Below, piece after piece: positions 6,339 through 6,469 of a DNA stretch of 6,469 nt. Each line of letters starts with the position of its first letter. The stretch's first letter is position 1. The stretch is from Desulfoprunum sp. Lineage in GTDB: Bacteria; Desulfobacterota; Desulfobulbia; Desulfobulbales; Desulfocapsaceae. The DNA lies in NCBI GenBank assembly GCA_030696435.1, contig JAUYSF010000067.1, positions 1 through 6,469 of the forward strand, read 5' to 3'. The notes beneath the pieces are model-generated. The model had not been told where the DNA came from. It saw only the letters and a list, made by a program, of their open reading frames with translations, and did no database searches. The translations under genes were made by a program, and so were the position numbers.

Positions 6339-6427
6339 ATCGAGATATGCCAAGGCAGTACGGAGGCTCGTATCACCCGTGATAGAGCATCTTTTTATAT
6401 CGATCGTGCCAGATAGCCTGGCGCATC
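6339..6427 (+). promoter_or_regulatory. Foldable leader RNA upstream of the right-edge gene
   Basis: Hand folding gives three helices. The first pairs 6339-6348 (ATCG, bulged AG, ATAT) with 6397-6404 (ATATCGAT), starting about 2 nt after the predicted transcript 5' end. The second is a hairpin at 6366-6388. The third is a hairpin with core GTGCCAG-ATAGC-CTGGCGC (6406-6424) extended by GAT/ATC (6402-6404 with 6425-6427). The first and third helices both need 6402-6404, so their full forms exclude each other. I do not recognise a known riboswitch class. Pairings are visible; a regulatory role is inferred. Confidence 0.4.
6366..6396 (+). terminator. Terminator-like hairpin with T-run in the leader
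   Basis: GCTC (6366-6369) and TATCA (6371-6375) pair with TGATA (6380-6384) and GAGC (6385-6388), with one bulged G and a CCCG tetraloop; ATCTTTTT follows directly. It lies about 30-60 nt into the predicted leader, where an attenuator would act. The stem is AT-rich near the loop, so its strength is uncertain. Confidence 0.4.
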
Positions 6428-6457
6428 AGAACATCCACTTTTTTGGAGGAAGGTACC

Positions 6458-6469
6458 ATGAGGAAAAAC
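6458..6469 (+). CDS. Start of a gene continuing beyond the window (product unknown)
   Basis: ATG 6458 is preceded by a strong Shine-Dalgarno sequence, GGAGGA at 6445-6450, with 7 nt spacing. Only Met-Arg-Lys-Asn is visible. The basic start would fit a signal peptide but is too short to judge. A consensus sigma-54 promoter 121 nt upstream suggests it belongs to the same regulon as the SDR and CoA-transferase. No function can be assigned. Confidence 0.7.

Larger units (their letters stand above)
5656..6457. other. Non-coding control region of about 800 bp
   Basis: No credible gene is visible. Short open frames here, such as 6097-6282 on the plus strand, lack ribosome sites and recognisable motifs. 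From left to right it holds the PAS-regulator leader and likely promoter, a TGT-N12-ACA dyad at 5836-5853, a strongly pyrimidine-rich plus strand from about 5975 to 6200 with a TCTGCTC direct repeat (5982-5988, 5992-5998), further dyads at 6100 and 6212, an AT-rich segment at about 6276-6301 (TATCAA at 6296 resembles half an IHF site), a sigma-54 promoter and a structured leader. The length is unusual for two promoters alone. Confidence 0.6.

Overview
This 6.5 kb window looks like chromosomal DNA from a Gram-negative anaerobe or facultative anaerobe of the Desulfobacterota (former Deltaproteobacteria). That placement is an inference. It rests on moderate-to-high GC coding sequence with GAGGAG-type ribosome sites, on two sigma-54 activators within one short segment, and on an SDR with an insertion of the DRETGK type, which I associate from memory with sulfate- and metal-reducing bacteria. 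No rRNA, tRNA, insertion sequence or CRISPR array is visible.

Layout. (1) 1-1428 (+): the 3' part of an NtrC-type response regulator (receiver, AAA+ sigma-54 activator, Fis-type HTH), cut by the left edge. (2) 1529-2323 (-): a short-chain dehydrogenase/reductase. (3) 2324-2585: a 262-bp divergent control region with two back-to-back -24/-12 (sigma-54) promoters, one per direction, and leader dyads. (4) 2586-4211 (+): a fused alpha-beta acyl-CoA:acetate/3-ketoacid CoA-transferase of the YdiF/propionate CoA-transferase type. (5) 4246-5655 (-): a PAS-AAA+-HTH sigma-54 activator, convergent with the transferase. (6) 5656-6457: an 800-bp non-coding region, strongly pyrimidine-rich in its middle. 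It holds a possible sigma-70 promoter for the PAS regulator, TGT-N12-ACA dyads, a consensus sigma-54 promoter at 6311-6326 and a structured leader. (7) 6458 onward (+): the first four codons of a gene that continues beyond the window.

How the parts may fit. The dehydrogenase could interconvert a 3-hydroxyacyl compound (such as 3-hydroxybutyrate) and the 3-oxo compound, and the CoA-transferase could move CoA onto or off the resulting acid. Together they would form a short-chain acid activation or release module. Three sigma-54 promoters serve three transcription units around the PAS activator, so the simplest model is a local sigma-54 regulon in which the PAS protein senses a metabolite or redox cue and switches on the dehydrogenase, the transferase and the unseen gene at the right edge. 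The most unusual parts are the three -24/-12 promoters in so short a stretch and the dyads or foldable leaders downstream of each of them, most notably the leader at 6337-6457.
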